Source: Deinococcus sp. AJ005 (lineage in GTDB: Bacteria > Deinococcota > Deinococci > Deinococcales > Deinococcaceae). Taken from it: a DNA stretch of 64,000 nucleotides. Below the pieces are notes generated by a model. The model saw only the letters and a program-made list of their open reading frames with translations, had not been told where the DNA came from and ran no database searches. The stretch covers positions 577,001 through 641,000 of the forward strand of contig NZ_CP044990.1 of NCBI RefSeq assembly GCF_009017495.1. Reading direction: 5' to 3'. Shown here one piece after another: positions 1 to 9,745 of this stretch (the stretch's first letter is position 1; each line of letters starts with the position of its first letter). Made by a program: the position numbers and the translations under genes.

Positions 1-51
1 CAGACCGTGCGCGAGTTCTTGGTCCGTCACCTGTCGGCGGTGAACGCATGA
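1..51 (+). CDS. 3' end of an upstream gene, product unknown
   Basis: An open frame enters from the left edge and ends in ...RHLSAVNA followed by TGA at 49-51. Only 16 codons are inside the window, too few to name a family. Its stop overlaps the start of the next gene as ATGA, so the two are probably translated from one message. Confidence 0.6.
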   Translation, partial: QTVREFLVRHLSAVNA

Positions 52-1241
52 CCGCCCAGCCGATCAGCCGCGAGGAACGTGCTGGGCGAGCAAAGACCGT
101 TTTCGATCATCTTGAATCGCCGCAAGACGCCCTGGTGCTGTTCGACGATCAGTTCATTTTCTACTACTGTGGTTTTGCTTTCTTCCCCACTGAGCGGCCT
201 GTCGCCCTGATCATCACGCGGGAGGGCGAGCGCATTCTGTTCGTTCCGCGCCTGGAACGCGAACACGCCCAGCAGATGGGCGAGACCGAGCGCGTGGCCG
301 ATTACCCGGAATTTCCCGGCCAGCGTCATCCGTTGCGGCAACTGGCCGATCTGCTGACCGAACTGGGGCTGGATAAAGCTGCCATCGGCGTTGATCACGA
401 CGGCTATCCGCCCGTCATGGGTTACGACGGCCCGGCGCTGAGCGAGGCGCTGCCAGGAGCCACCGTCAGTCGGGTGTCGCGCGCCCTGGACCACCAGATG
501 GCGCTCAAATCGCCCGCCGAGGTGGAGCTGATCCGCGAAAGCGCCCGCTGGGGCGCACACGCCCATCACCTGCTCCAGGATTACACCCGCGTCGGCGAGA
601 ACGAAACCGAAGTCGAGGCCCGCGCCACAAAGGAGGCCACCGCCGCCATGATCGCCGCGCTGGGCGACACCTACCGGGGCCAGAATCGCTGGATGAGCGG
701 CGCGGTGGCACTGTACCGGGGGCAGATCGGCGTCCATAGCGCCCTGCCGCACGCCATGACCACCGGGGCGACGTTCCAGCACGGCGATACCCTCGTTACC
801 GGGGCCGGGGCCGCCGTCTGGGGCTACATCAGCGAGCTGGAGCGCACCATGTTCGTCGGAGAGGCCAGCGCCCAGCAAAAGGTCTTTTTTCAGCACATGC
901 TGAACGTGCAGGACATCGCCTTCGACGCGTTGCGGCCTGGCCGAACCTGTGCGGACGTGGATATGGCGGTGCGGGCGTATTACGAGCGTGAGGGTCTCTG
1001 GGACCACTGGCGGCACCACGTCGGCCACAGCCTGGGCCAGCGCATCCACGAAAGTCCTTTTCTGGACATCGGCGACATGCGCCCTCTGGAACCGGGTCTG
1101 GTGCTGAGCGTCGAGCCGGGGCTGTACGTGCCGGGGCTGGGTGGCTTCCGGCACTCCGACACCATTCTGATCACGGATACGGGCATGGAGCTGCTGACCG
1201 ATTACCCGCGCGATCTGGACAGTCTCACTTTGCCTGCCTGA
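48..1241 (+). CDS. M24 (creatinase/prolidase-fold) peptidase-like protein, altered metal site
   Basis: 397 residues with the two-domain layout of Xaa-Pro peptidases: a creatinase N-domain (about 1-145) and a pita-bread M24 domain (about 155-395). The M24 histidine (VGHSLG, H327) and the glutamate in LSVEPGLY (E356) are present. However, the first metal Asp is Gly (GAGA, G252), the second is Glu (SELERT, E263), and the final Glu after GFR is Ser (S370). Known active prolidases and aminopeptidase P bind two metals with D-D-H-E-E, so this member may bind metal differently or use a metal-free chemistry like creatinase; that is inference. The start overlaps the preceding stop (ATGA). Placement ahead of a peptide importer suggests a role in peptide or amidine catabolism. 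Confidence 0.8.
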   Translation: MTAQPISREERAGRAKTVFDHLESPQDALVLFDDQFIFYYCGFAFFPTERPVALIITREGERILFVPRLEREHAQQMGETERVADYPEFPGQRHPLRQLADLLTELGLDKAAIGVDHDGYPPVMGYDGPALSEALPGATVSRVSRALDHQMALKSPAEVELIRESARWGAHAHHLLQDYTRVGENETEVEARATKEATAAMIAALGDTYRGQNRWMSGAVALYRGQIGVHSALPHAMTTGATFQHGDTLVTGAGAAVWGYISELERTMFVGEASAQQKVFFQHMLNVQDIAFDALRPGRTCADVDMAVRAYYEREGLWDHWRHHVGHSLGQRIHESPFLDIGDMRPLEPGLVLSVEPGLYVPGLGGFRHSDTILITDTGMELLTDYPRDLDSLTLPA

Positions 1242-1313
1242 CCTTGCCTGCCTGAGTGCTGTCTGTCCTGCCGTCAAAGCGCCATAGTGAAAGCCGCAAA
1301 CAAAGGAGGACGC

Positions 1314-1598
1314 ATGGAACGGCTCACCATGAGCGAGAGTGTCAACGTCGGAGAATTCGCCGCCCTGTCTGCCCGCATCGGCCAGCTCAGTTTTCCCGCA
1401 GGAACGGTGCTGCCCCCGAACAGCCATGAGCAGGACGAGATCTCGTTTATTCACAGCGGCGTGCTGCGGGCGGTCAGCGGTGGCCAGAGCTATACCCTGC
1501 GCGGCGGCGACGTGACCCTGATCCCGGCGGGGGAAGTTCATGAGGCCGAGGTGCTGGAAGACGTGACCCTCAGCTACGTGCTGCTGGAAAAACCTTGA
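1314..1598 (+). CDS. small cupin-domain protein
   Basis: 94 residues from the ATG at 1314, which has a strong ribosome site (AAAGGAGG at about 1302-1309); an in-frame GTG at 1287 lies upstream of that site and is less likely. The sequence has a single cupin barrel: a first motif around NSHEQDEISFIHSG and a second around GDVTLIPAGEVHEAEV, with the usual metal-binding His/Glu positions. No catalytic partner domain is present, so it could be a sensor, an isomerase-like enzyme or a binding protein. Its stop overlaps the TTG start of the following permease (TTGA), tying it to the peptide-import operon. Confidence 0.75.
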   Translation: MERLTMSESVNVGEFAALSARIGQLSFPAGTVLPPNSHEQDEISFIHSGVLRAVSGGQSYTLRGGDVTLIPAGEVHEAEVLEDVTLSYVLLEKP

Positions 1599-2548
1599 CC
1601 GGAGGCTGGCTGGTCCGGCGCGTGCTGCTGGCCCTGCTGGCTGCCTTCGGTGTCGGGGTGCTGGTCTTTACCCTGCTGCGGCTGATCCCCGGCGACGTGG
1701 TCACGCAACTGATCGGCCTGGAAGGCAACGTCAGCGCCGCGCAGCAGGCCGAGATGCGCCGCCTGTTCGGCCTGGATCAACCGATCTGGGTCCAGTTCCT
1801 GAGCTGGTTCGGGGCGCTGCTGCGTGGCGATTTTGGCGTCAGTCTCCGCACAGACCGCCCCGTCTTCGCTGATTTGCTGCTGCGCTTCCCGGTCACGCTC
1901 CAGCTCTCAGCGATGGCCCTGCTGTTCGCCCTGCTGGTGGGCCTGCCGCTGGGCATCCTGGCCGCGCTCAAGCGGGGCAAGGCTGCCGACCTGATCTCCA
2001 GCTCCTTTGTCCTTGTCGGCCTGGCCGCGCCGGAGTTCTGGCTGGCGATCCTGCTGATCCTGCTGTTCAGTCTCAACCTGGGCTGGTTCCCGCCCAACGG
2101 CTACGTTTCGCCCGGCGAGTCACTGATCGGCAACCTCAAGAGCCTCTTTCTCCCCGCGCTGGCGCTGAGCTTCGGGCTGGCCGCCGCCACCACCCGGATC
2201 GTGCGGGCCAGCTTGCTGGACGTGCTGTCACAGGACTACATCCGCACCGCCCACGCCAAGGGACTCAGTGGCGGCTCTGTGGTGATCCGCCACGCGCTGC
2301 GCAACGCCCTGATTCCGGTGATTACGGTGATCGGCCTTCAGGTGGGCAACCTGCTGGGCGGGGCCGTGATCATCGAGCAACTGTTTGGCCTCCCTGGAAT
2401 CGGACGCTTCGCGCTGGAGGGCATCAACCTGCGTGACTACCCGGTGGTGCAGGGCGCGGTGCTGTGGATCGCCGTGAGCTACGTGCTGGTCAACGTGGTG
2501 GTAGACGTGCTGTACGGCGTGATCGACAGCCGGGTGCGCTACTCGTGA
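1595..2548 (+). CDS. ABC transporter permease, DppB/OppB type
   Basis: 317 residues with six predicted membrane helices and the BPD_transp_1 fold of peptide/nickel importers. Recognisable landmarks are the N-terminal LVRRVLLALLAAFGVGVLVF helix, the RLIPGDVV segment typical of DppB, and the cytoplasmic coupling EAA-like loop near RTAHAKGLSGG. It starts with TTG inside the stop of the cupin gene and its own stop overlaps the next permease start (GTGA). It should form the inner-membrane channel together with the next gene. Confidence 0.92.
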   Translation: MTGGWLVRRVLLALLAAFGVGVLVFTLLRLIPGDVVTQLIGLEGNVSAAQQAEMRRLFGLDQPIWVQFLSWFGALLRGDFGVSLRTDRPVFADLLLRFPVTLQLSAMALLFALLVGLPLGILAALKRGKAADLISSSFVLVGLAAPEFWLAILLILLFSLNLGWFPPNGYVSPGESLIGNLKSLFLPALALSFGLAAATTRIVRASLLDVLSQDYIRTAHAKGLSGGSVVIRHALRNALIPVITVIGLQVGNLLGGAVIIEQLFGLPGIGRFALEGINLRDYPVVQGAVLWIAVSYVLVNVVVDVLYGVIDSRVRYS

Positions 2549-3420
2549 GCGCTGCCTCTCAGCCCGAATTCGCTGTTCCGCGTTCGCCCGTCCGCCGCGC
2601 CGCGCAACTCTTTTTCCGCACGCCCAGCGGTGTGGTGGGGCTGGCCCTGGTGCTGCTGGTGATCATCTGCGCCATCTTCGCCGCCCAGATTTCCCCGTAT
2701 GACCCGGTAAAATACCTGCCCGCCGACCGGATGCAGGGACCATCGGCCCGGCACTGGCTGGGGACCGATCTGTACGGGCGTGACCTGCTGTCGCGGGTGA
2801 TCTATGGCAGCCGCATCAGCCTGTCGGTCAGTGTGCTGAGCGTGTCGTTCGCGCTGATCGTCGGCGGGCTGCTGGGCGCACTGGCGGGCTTTTACCTGAA
2901 ATGGGTGGACACCCTGATCATGCGTCTGACCGACGTGCTGCTGGCATTCCCGGCCATTTTGCTGGCCATCGCCCTGCTGGCCTTCCTGGGCGGCGGCTTC
3001 TGGAACCTGACGCTGGCCATCGCGGTGGCCTTCACCGCGCCGTTCGCGCGGGTGGTGCGGGCCGCAGTTCTGCGCAGCCGCGACACCATGTTCGTGGAGG
3101 CCAGCACCGCCCTGGGCGCGTCCGACACCCGGCTGCTGTGGCGACACGTCCTGCCCAACTCGCTGGGGCCGATTCTGGTGGAGGTCACGCTGCGGCTGGC
3201 CTACGCCATTCTCGGCGAGGCGGCCCTCAGTTTTCTGGGCCTGGGCACGCAGCCGCCCGCCCCCGCCTGGGGCCAGATGATCGCCGATGGACGGCCTTTC
3301 CTGGAACTCAACGCCTGGATCTCGGTGGCCCCGGGGCTGGCGATCATGGTCACGGTGCTGGGCTTCAACCTGCTGGGGGACGCCCTGCGCGACGCCCTTG
3401 ATCCCCGGCTGGGCCGCTAA
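2545..3420 (+). CDS. ABC transporter permease, DppC/OppC type
   Basis: 291 residues from the GTG at 2545, which overlaps the stop of the DppB-type gene; the frame is open further upstream but only inside that gene. The typical DppC features are an N-terminal OppC helix (FFRTPSGVVGLALVLLVI), the HWLGTDLYGRDLLSRVIYG motif and the EASTALGASD coupling loop. It pairs with the preceding permease. No DppD/DppF ATPase genes occur in the window, so the ATPases must be encoded elsewhere, possibly just upstream. Confidence 0.93.
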   Translation: MSAASQPEFAVPRSPVRRAAQLFFRTPSGVVGLALVLLVIICAIFAAQISPYDPVKYLPADRMQGPSARHWLGTDLYGRDLLSRVIYGSRISLSVSVLSVSFALIVGGLLGALAGFYLKWVDTLIMRLTDVLLAFPAILLAIALLAFLGGGFWNLTLAIAVAFTAPFARVVRAAVLRSRDTMFVEASTALGASDTRLLWRHVLPNSLGPILVEVTLRLAYAILGEAALSFLGLGTQPPAPAWGQMIADGRPFLELNAWISVAPGLAIMVTVLGFNLLGDALRDALDPRLGR

Positions 3421-3461
3421 ACTCTCTTCACATCCACTGCACGTCCCCCACAGGAGGACCC

Positions 3462-5003
3462 ATGTTCAACAATAAGCACACCGTTCGCACCCTCGGCCTC
3501 AGCACCCTGCTCCTGCTCACTGGCGCGGCCACCACCGCCCAGGCCCAGACCGCCGGGGGCATCCTGCGCGCGGGGATGCAGGCCGATCCTGTGGGCCTCG
3601 ATCCTCATGTCACGCAGGCGACGTCCACGCGCAACCAACTGGAAAACGTCTACGACACCCTGGTGGCCTTCGATCCCAGCGGCAAGATCGGGCCGTCGCT
3701 GGCCACCAAATGGACCACCAGCAAGGACGGGCTGACCTGGACCTTCACGCTGCGAAATGATGTGAAGTTCCACAACGGACGGGCCTTTGAGGCCAGTGAC
3801 GTGGTGTATTCCATCAACCGCATCAAGGACCCCGCCACCAAATCCCCGCGCAGCGGCGACTTTGAGCTGATCAAGAGCGTGACCGCGCCGAACAAGACCA
3901 CCGCCGTGATCACCCTGAGCAAACCGTTCTCGCCGCTGCTGAGCAAGCTGGCCTTCTCGCTGAACGTGATCGTGCCCAAAGAGGCGGCGGCCACCCTCAA
4001 CACTAAGCCTGTCGGCACCGGCCCCTTCTCTTTTGTCGAATACGTGCCGCAGACCCGCATGGTGCTCAAGAAGAATCCCAACTTCTGGGGCAAGGACGCC
4101 AAGGGCAACAAGCTGCCGTACCTCGATGGCATTACCTACTCGTACCTGCCCGACGCCACGGCGCGCGTGACCGCCCTGCGGACCGGCAACGTGGACTGGA
4201 TCGAGTACGTGCCGTCCACCTCGATCCAGACGCTTAAATCAGATGCCAACGTGAATGTGCTGGGTGGCCCCGCCGCCAATTACCGGGCAATCTTCTTCAA
4301 CGTGGCGCAAAAACCGCTGGACAATCCCAAGGTGCGCCGCGCCATCGCCTACGCCATCAACAACCAGGAAATCGTGGACGTGGCGCTGCTGGGCGTGGGC
4401 GGAATCGCCTCGCCTGGCACGGTGTTCCCGGACGGCAGCTACTACGCCGCGCCAGACGCCAGCTACGGCAAACCCAATCTCGATAAGGCCCGCGCCCTGC
4501 TCAAGGAGGCGGGTTACCCGAACGGCTTCACGCTGGACCTCAAGGTGACCAGCACCTACGACTTCCTGCGCGTTCCCGCCGAAATCATCCAGGCCCAGCT
4601 CGCTCCCATCGGGATCAAGGTCAACATCAATGCACTGGAATGGAGCGTGTTCCTGCCCGATATCCTGGCGAAGAAATACACCGCCACGATCCTGGGCGAG
4701 AGCGGCCAGGGCGACCCGGACGACTACCTGTACACGCCGTTTGCCTCCGACAGTGGCGGCAACCTGACCAACTTCAAGGACGCCACCATCGACAAGTGGC
4801 TGGACCAGGGCCGTCAGGTGGCCGATCCGGCGGCCCGCAAGAAGCTGTACGTGGACGTGCAAAAACGTCTGGTGGACCTCTCGCCGATGGTGTTCCTTTA
4901 CTCCAGTACCCAGTACGAGGCCGCGCGCAAGGCCGTTCAGGGGTACGCGCACTTCCCGAACACCAGCTATATCGGGCTGCGGACCGCCTGGCTCAAACGC
5001 TGA
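3462..5003 (+). CDS. extracellular peptide-binding protein (SBP family 5) of the ABC importer
   Basis: 513 residues with an N-terminal signal sequence ending near TTAQAQ (about residues 1-29) and no lipobox cysteine. The body shows SBP_bac_5 landmarks: GGILRAGMQADPVGLDPH, KDGLTWTFTLRNDVKFHNGR and the later NPNFWGK segment. It follows the two permeases by 41 bases with its own ribosome site (AGGAGG at about 3451). The substrate is probably a peptide, judged from family and neighbours, but glutathione, opines or nickel cannot be excluded from sequence alone. Confidence 0.93.
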   Translation: MFNNKHTVRTLGLSTLLLLTGAATTAQAQTAGGILRAGMQADPVGLDPHVTQATSTRNQLENVYDTLVAFDPSGKIGPSLATKWTTSKDGLTWTFTLRNDVKFHNGRAFEASDVVYSINRIKDPATKSPRSGDFELIKSVTAPNKTTAVITLSKPFSPLLSKLAFSLNVIVPKEAAATLNTKPVGTGPFSFVEYVPQTRMVLKKNPNFWGKDAKGNKLPYLDGITYSYLPDATARVTALRTGNVDWIEYVPSTSIQTLKSDANVNVLGGPAANYRAIFFNVAQKPLDNPKVRRAIAYAINNQEIVDVALLGVGGIASPGTVFPDGSYYAAPDASYGKPNLDKARALLKEAGYPNGFTLDLKVTSTYDFLRVPAEIIQAQLAPIGIKVNINALEWSVFLPDILAKKYTATILGESGQGDPDDYLYTPFASDSGGNLTNFKDATIDKWLDQGRQVADPAARKKLYVDVQKRLVDLSPMVFLYSSTQYEAARKAVQGYAHFPNTSYIGLRTAWLKR

Positions 5004-5058
5004 AGCCTGATGAGGAGAGAGCGGTAGCCATGACCAAACAGTAACGGTCTGAACTTTT

Positions 5059-5098
5059 GCAGGTGGGCGCGAACATCTTGATGTTCGCGCCCACCTGC
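5059..5098 (+). terminator. strong hairpin after the peptide-import operon
   Basis: A perfect 19-bp inverted repeat (5059-5077 and 5080-5098) with a two-base centre lies 55 bases after the binding-protein stop. There is only a short T-run, so it may act mainly by structure or as a 3' mRNA stabiliser. Confidence 0.8.
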
Positions 5099-5104
5099 TT
5101 GACC

Positions 5105-5245
5105 TGATACGGACTCCGATTGAATCGTTTGCAAAACGATGGAAATCCGAGCGGACGCGACAGGGAGAAGGACGGGTTCCGGGCGTGGAGTGTGGAGACC
5201 TACGCTTTCCCGATCTCTACACGAAACAAACGGAATCTGTATGAG
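5105..5245. repeat. palindromic dispersed repeat, copy A (141 bp)
   Basis: One end reads ATACGGACTCCGATT and the other, on the opposite strand, ATACAGATTCCGTTT, so the element has imperfect terminal inverted repeats. Near one end is an internal palindrome AATCGTTTGCAAAACGATT. Copies B (5514-5595) and C (12507-12577) share ends and organisation in the opposite orientation. This looks like a small non-autonomous mobile or REP-type element; Deinococcus genomes are known for such small non-coding repeats. Confidence 0.75.
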
Positions 5246-5865
5246 TCGCGGCCCAGACTGCTGCCGTTGACCCGCTCGCATGGCAAATCCACCGACGACA
5301 GAGCTGGCACTTGCGGAAGAATCTCTTCTGGTAGTCGCACGGCCTGACGGCCCATTTCCTGCCGAGGAATGCGGGAGTGTGCCCAGCCCCCTGGCAGCTC
5401 CGCGCCGAAAACAGGGTCGCCCAGCAAGGCGAAGCCGAAGTCTGCGGAGCTGTGTAGCCCAAGACGGGCCGCCGCCAGCCCTACGGATTCTGTGCATGGC
5501 TGGCGGCCAGCATCTCATACGGATTCCGTTTTTCTCCTTCTCGCTCCGCTCGGATCACAGGTGTTTACAACACTTTTTAATCGGAGTCCGTATCACGCGG
5601 CGTCAGCTTGGGATGGCGTGCCATGAAGTTCAGGCTGGGGGTTCGGCCAGCACGTTTTCCAGGGGAACTGCGCTCATCTGGCCAGGAAAACTAGGTGCGC
5701 CCAGGTTCGTTGTGCCTGCCCACAACCTGGCAAACGCTTCGACTCTGCTGTCTTCAGAGCTTCATGAATTTTTTCTCAGTGCTGATATGAAAGTTGTCAG
5801 GGGCTGGCGGGCAGACTCGAGGAGCCTTAAGACTGTCCCAACCCCTCTTTTCCAGGAGTCCCGCC
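5246..5865. other. intergenic region with repeat and hairpin, no convincing gene
   Basis: Open frames here have no ribosome site and resemble no family. Apart from repeat copy B, an inverted repeat GCCGCCAGCC / GGCTGGCGGC (5471-5480 and 5498-5507) has a loop containing TACGGATTCTGT, similar to the terminal sequence of the neighbouring repeat, so it may be a decayed copy. The promoter of the downstream protease must lie in the last 200 bases, but no box stands out. Confidence 0.5.
5514..5595. repeat. palindromic dispersed repeat, copy B (82 bp)
   Basis: Begins CTCATACGGATTCCGTTT and ends AATCGGAGTCCGTAT, matching the reverse complement of copy A at both ends and the inner CCGCTCGGAT. It lacks about 60 internal bases of copy A. 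The internal stem has a different sequence (GTGTTTACAACAC) but still folds, so the structure rather than the sequence seems conserved. Confidence 0.75.
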
Positions 5866-7140
5866 ATGAAGAATAAATTTGTCCCCCTCAGTCTGCTGAC
5901 CCTTGGTCTGCTATCCGCATGTTCCGGCACAGCTCCCACCGCCGCCTTGCCCGCTCCCCAGGAACGTTTTGCCCGTGTGGCTCTGGTCCCGCTGGAAGCT
6001 GGCGACACGCCGCAGAGTCTGGCCCAGGCGGTGGGCGGCGAAGTGCTGAGCTGGAACGATGCCGGGTGCGCTTCCGGCGACGAGGCCAACTGCACGGCCA
6101 TGATCGGCGTGAACGAGAAGCTCAGCGCTCAGAACCTCCATGCCCTGGGCGGACGGACGGTCTATGTCGAGCCGAACAAGGATGTCTTCAGCGGCGGCGG
6201 CACCATGACGGCCACGATGGGCGGCAGGATCAGTATGTGGTCTGGTGGGCAGTTTTCCCAACTTCCCGAAAATACTGCGCTGTGGCAGAAGATTCGTCTC
6301 GAAGAAGCGCAGCAGTTGGCACCCAAACTGGGACAGGGAGTGACTGTGGCCGTGATCGACACTGGCTTGGACCTCCAGCATCCGGCCTTCGACGGCGCTC
6401 TCACAGATCCCTCTGACTGGTACGACTTCTACTCCGATGATGCGATCCCGCAGGACGAGGGAACCTCTGGTGACAAGGGGTACGGTCACGGTACCAACGT
6501 GGCGGGCATCGTCTTGCAGGTGGCCCCGGAAGCAAAGATTATGCCTCTGCGCGTGCTGGGTCCAGACGGGTCCGGTGACGTGGTGATGGTGGCAAAGGCC
6601 ATTTTCTGGGCCGCTGCCCATGGGGCCGACGTGATTAATCTGAGCCTGGGTAGCAGCGAGAATTCCAAAAGCGTGCAGTTCGCTATCGATTGGGTCACGC
6701 TTAAGGGGGTGCTGGTGGTGTCATCGGCGGGCAACAGCAACCTGAACACGATCACCTATCCGGCAGCCAATGCCAGTAATGGTTACCACAGCGGCAATTA
6801 CAGCCTGAGCGTGGGCAGCGTCGCTCTGAACGATGTCAAGTCCAGCTTCTCGAACTATTCTTCCAGCCTGAAGATGGTGGCCCCTGGCGAGAATGTCTAC
6901 GCCCCGGCCCCGGACGGACGCATGACGTCCTGGAGCGGCACCTCGATGGCCGCGCCGATGGCGAGCGGCGGTCTGGCGCTGGCGCTGGGTCAGCAGGGAT
7001 CGTCAGCGCGACTGGTCGAGAATATGGCCGGGAATGCAGCGGACATTTACAAGATCAGCGCCAACGGGCTGTACAAGGACAAGCTGGGACAGAAGGGCCG
7101 TCTGGATCTGGTGCAGTTCCTCGGCCACGCCAGCGATTAA
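5866..7140 (+). CDS. subtilisin-like serine protease (S8), lipoprotein
   Basis: 424 residues from the ATG at 5866, preceded by AGGAG. The N-terminus is a lipoprotein signal with lipobox LSAC (cysteine at about residue 19), so the enzyme is probably anchored at the cell surface. A pro-region (about 20-140) precedes the catalytic domain. The triad is complete: D165 in AVIDTGLD, H208 in GHGTNVAGI and S360 in SGTSMAAPMA, with the oxyanion Asn in SSAGNSN. The next gene, a TPR/HD-GYP/GGDEF protein, starts 12 bases after the stop, suggesting co-expression. The role is probably extracytoplasmic proteolysis for nutrition or turnover. Confidence 0.93.
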   Translation: MKNKFVPLSLLTLGLLSACSGTAPTAALPAPQERFARVALVPLEAGDTPQSLAQAVGGEVLSWNDAGCASGDEANCTAMIGVNEKLSAQNLHALGGRTVYVEPNKDVFSGGGTMTATMGGRISMWSGGQFSQLPENTALWQKIRLEEAQQLAPKLGQGVTVAVIDTGLDLQHPAFDGALTDPSDWYDFYSDDAIPQDEGTSGDKGYGHGTNVAGIVLQVAPEAKIMPLRVLGPDGSGDVVMVAKAIFWAAAHGADVINLSLGSSENSKSVQFAIDWVTLKGVLVVSSAGNSNLNTITYPAANASNGYHSGNYSLSVGSVALNDVKSSFSNYSSSLKMVAPGENVYAPAPDGRMTSWSGTSMAAPMASGGLALALGQQGSSARLVENMAGNAADIYKISANGLYKDKLGQKGRLDLVQFLGHASD

Positions 7141-7152
7141 GGACCACTGGTC

Positions 7153-9723
7153 ATGACCGTCAATCGCCGTCCGCCGTCTGCGCTGCTTTCTGGAGCGATC
7201 CAGACCCAGATTCAGGCCTTGCACTGTGCCATCCCTGAACTGCTGGGTGTTGATCCGGCCCAGGCACTGACCCTGGCCCAGACCTGCTGCTTGCTGACGG
7301 CGGATTACGATTCCAGTGAGGCTGCCGAGAGCCGGGTGCTGCTGGGCCGGGCGCTCCAGGCCAATGGACAGCGGACAGAGGCATTGGAGGAATTCCGCCG
7401 CGCCGCCGACAGTTTCGCTCATCTGGGACAGCCCACTGCTGAGGCCGAGGCCCAGGGGTTCGCGGGCAAGTTACAGCTTGATCTGGGACATTTTGACGAG
7501 GCGGCGGAGCATCTGGAACGGGCCATAGGGCTTTCCCAGGAGCAGGCGGATGGACAGGGCATTCAGGCGACGGCACTCAACCACCTCGCCATCGTCAACC
7601 ACCATCAGGGCAAAGTGGCTGAAGCTCTGGGACTGCTTCACCGCGCCCTCGGACTGCGTGAACTGGAGGGGAACGCCACGGGCCAGATCAACTGTCTGAC
7701 TAACATCGGCAACATTCAGATGTGGTTCGGGCAGTATGGGGATGCCGTCAAATCACTGACGCAGGCCTACACCCTCTACAAGACGCAGCCTGCCGACCTT
7801 AAATTAGAAACCCCGATTCTGCACAATCTGGCCCACGTCCACAGCATGCGGGGGGACAACGGGCTGGCAATTGAGATCATGGAGGCGGCCTACAAGTCGG
7901 CAGTGGGGTCCAGGGACCAGCAGATTCAGGCCGCTGCCAGTCTCAATCTCGGTATGTGTTGCCTGGATGCCCGGCAGTTTGACCGCGCGCGCGAGTATCT
8001 GCAACTGGCCCTGGATCTCAGCCGCGCACTGAAATATCAGGTGGGCGAACTGCACGCGCTGGACAGCCTGGGCAATCTGTATCAGCAGACCGAGGAACCG
8101 GCGCGGGCGGTGCAGACCATCGGGGAAGCGCTGGGGATCGCGCTGGAAATTGGCTCGAAGCAGGGCGAGCTGGAGGCCCGGCTGCAACTGGGACGGCTCT
8201 ACCTGCGACAAGGGGTGCTGGACGCCGCCCAGCAGGAACTTGAGACGGGCCTGAGCCTGGCCATCGGCATCCAGTCGGCCAAAGAGCAATCCGAGGCGCA
8301 CGAAGCGCTGGCCGAATATTTCGAGCGACGCGGCGATCTGGGGCAGGCGCTGGCCCACAGCCGCGAACTGACCCGCATTGAGCGCGAGTTATTTAATGCC
8401 GAGCGGGACCGTCAGACCCGCAACCTCAGCATCCAGTTCGAAGTCGAGCGTGCCCGCCACGACGCCGAGATTTACCGCGTGCGGACTGACGTGGAGCATG
8501 AGGGCCGGCAGCGCGCCGAAGAGCAGGTGCGGGTGCGGACTGCCGAACTGGCCCGCGCCCAGCAGGAGGTGGTCACGCGCCTGGCGATGGCCGCCGAATA
8601 CCGCGACGACACCACCGGGGAACATACCCGGCGGGTGGGGCGGACCTCGGCCCGGATTGCGCTGGCGCTGGGCTGGCCGGAGAGCCAGGCCAACGTGCTG
8701 GGCGTCGCAGCGCGGCTGCACGATGTGGGCAAGATTGGGATTCCAGACAGCGTGCTGCTCAAGCCAGGCAAGCTCGATGCCGCCGAATTCAACCAGATGC
8801 AGACCCATACCCTGATCGGCGCGCGCATCCTGTCGGGGGGGCGCTCCGAGTTGCTGCGCATGGCCGAGGAGATCGCCCTGACGCACCACGAGCGCTGGGA
8901 CGGCAGCGGCTACCCGCGTGGTCTGTGTGGCGGCCAGATTCCACTGTCGGGCCGCATTGTGGCGCTGGCTGACGTGTTCGATGCCCTGACCCAGGCGCGG
9001 CCCTACAAGCGGGCCTGGAGCGCGCAGGAGGCCCTGGATGAAATCCGCAAGCAGACGGGCGTGCATTTCGATCCGCAACTGGTGGAGCTTGCCCTGGAAG
9101 TCCTGACCCAACCGGACGCGCACGGGGCGGACGGGGGCGAGGAGCTTCTCCCGCTGGAGCAGGAGGACGCCAGCCACATGCTGACCGTGTTTGAGCAATT
9201 GCTGGTGGAACGCACCCGTGAACTGGACCAGGCACGCGCGGAGACCGAGCGGCTGGCCCTGACCGACAGCCTGACCGGACTGGGCAACCGCCGGGCGCTG
9301 GAGCAGGGGCTGGAACGCACCCTGAACGAGGCGGCCAGAGACGGCAAAAGCTTTACCGTCATTTCGTTTGCTCTCGATAGATTGGAAGGCGTCAACGACC
9401 TTCATGGGCACGCCCATGGGGACGACTTTCTTCATAGCTTTGCGCTTGCGCTGGCCGAGAATTTTGCCGATGTGGGGCCAGCTTACCGGATTGGCGGTGA
9501 TGAATTCGCCATCGTGTCCACGTTAGTGCTGGAAACGGAAGCCCTTCACCACCGGCTGCTTCAGACCCAGTCTCAGATGCAACGTTGCGACTTCGAGGCG
9601 GCCACGGCCAGCATGGGAACCGCCCAGTACCCGCAGGACGCCCAGACTGCCGGGGATCTGCTGCGGCTCAGCGATCAGCGCATGGATCAGGCCAAACTGT
9701 CGCGGCGGCGTGGCCTGCACTGA
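7153..9723 (+). CDS. TPR protein with HD-GYP and GGDEF domains (cyclic di-GMP signalling)
   Basis: 856 residues. Residues about 20-410 are tandem TPR helices (repeated A-x-x-x-L-G/N-N-L-G patterns), followed by a coiled-coil linker (about 415-470). The HD-GYP phosphodiesterase domain has H523-D524 in [20 protein letters not shown] and the GYP signature at 586-588. The C-terminal GGDEF diguanylate cyclase domain carries GGDEF at 781-785. No RxxD inhibitory site is evident directly before GGDEF. Both catalytic signatures are intact, so it may make and break c-di-GMP, with the TPR part as sensor; no membrane segments are visible. It follows the S8 protease closely and is probably in the same transcript. 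Confidence 0.92.
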   Translation: MTVNRRPPSALLSGAIQTQIQALHCAIPELLGVDPAQALTLAQTCCLLTADYDSSEAAESRVLLGRALQANGQRTEALEEFRRAADSFAHLGQPTAEAEAQGFAGKLQLDLGHFDEAAEHLERAIGLSQEQADGQGIQATALNHLAIVNHHQGKVAEALGLLHRALGLRELEGNATGQINCLTNIGNIQMWFGQYGDAVKSLTQAYTLYKTQPADLKLETPILHNLAHVHSMRGDNGLAIEIMEAAYKSAVGSRDQQIQAAASLNLGMCCLDARQFDRAREYLQLALDLSRALKYQVGELHALDSLGNLYQQTEEPARAVQTIGEALGIALEIGSKQGELEARLQLGRLYLRQGVLDAAQQELETGLSLAIGIQSAKEQSEAHEALAEYFERRGDLGQALAHSRELTRIERELFNAERDRQTRNLSIQFEVERARHDAEIYRVRTDVEHEGRQRAEEQVRVRTAELARAQQEVVTRLAMAAEYRDDTTGEHTRRVGRTSARIALALGWPESQANVLGVAARLHDVGKIGIPDSVLLKPGKLDAAEFNQMQTHTLIGARILSGGRSELLRMAEEIALTHHERWDGSGYPRGLCGGQIPLSGRIVALADVFDALTQARPYKRAWSAQEALDEIRKQTGVHFDPQLVELALEVLTQPDAHGADGGEELLPLEQEDASHMLTVFEQLLVERTRELDQARAETERLALTDSLTGLGNRRALEQGLERTLNEAARDGKSFTVISFALDRLEGVNDLHGHAHGDDFLHSFALALAENFADVGPAYRIGGDEFAIVSTLVLETEALHHRLLQTQSQMQRCDFEAATASMGTAQYPQDAQTAGDLLRLSDQRMDQAKLSRRRGLH

Positions 9724-9745
9724 ACTGGGCCTCACGTTCTCACCG

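Noticed and set aside
5030..5044. Four-codon frame (MTKQ) with GAGGAG upstream after the peptide-binding gene
   Set aside because: Too short to judge; could be chance or the relic of a lost gene start. Not called.
5280..5865. Possible gene between the repeat copies and the S8 protease
   Set aside because: It spans the repeat and the protease control region, has no ribosome site and resembles nothing.
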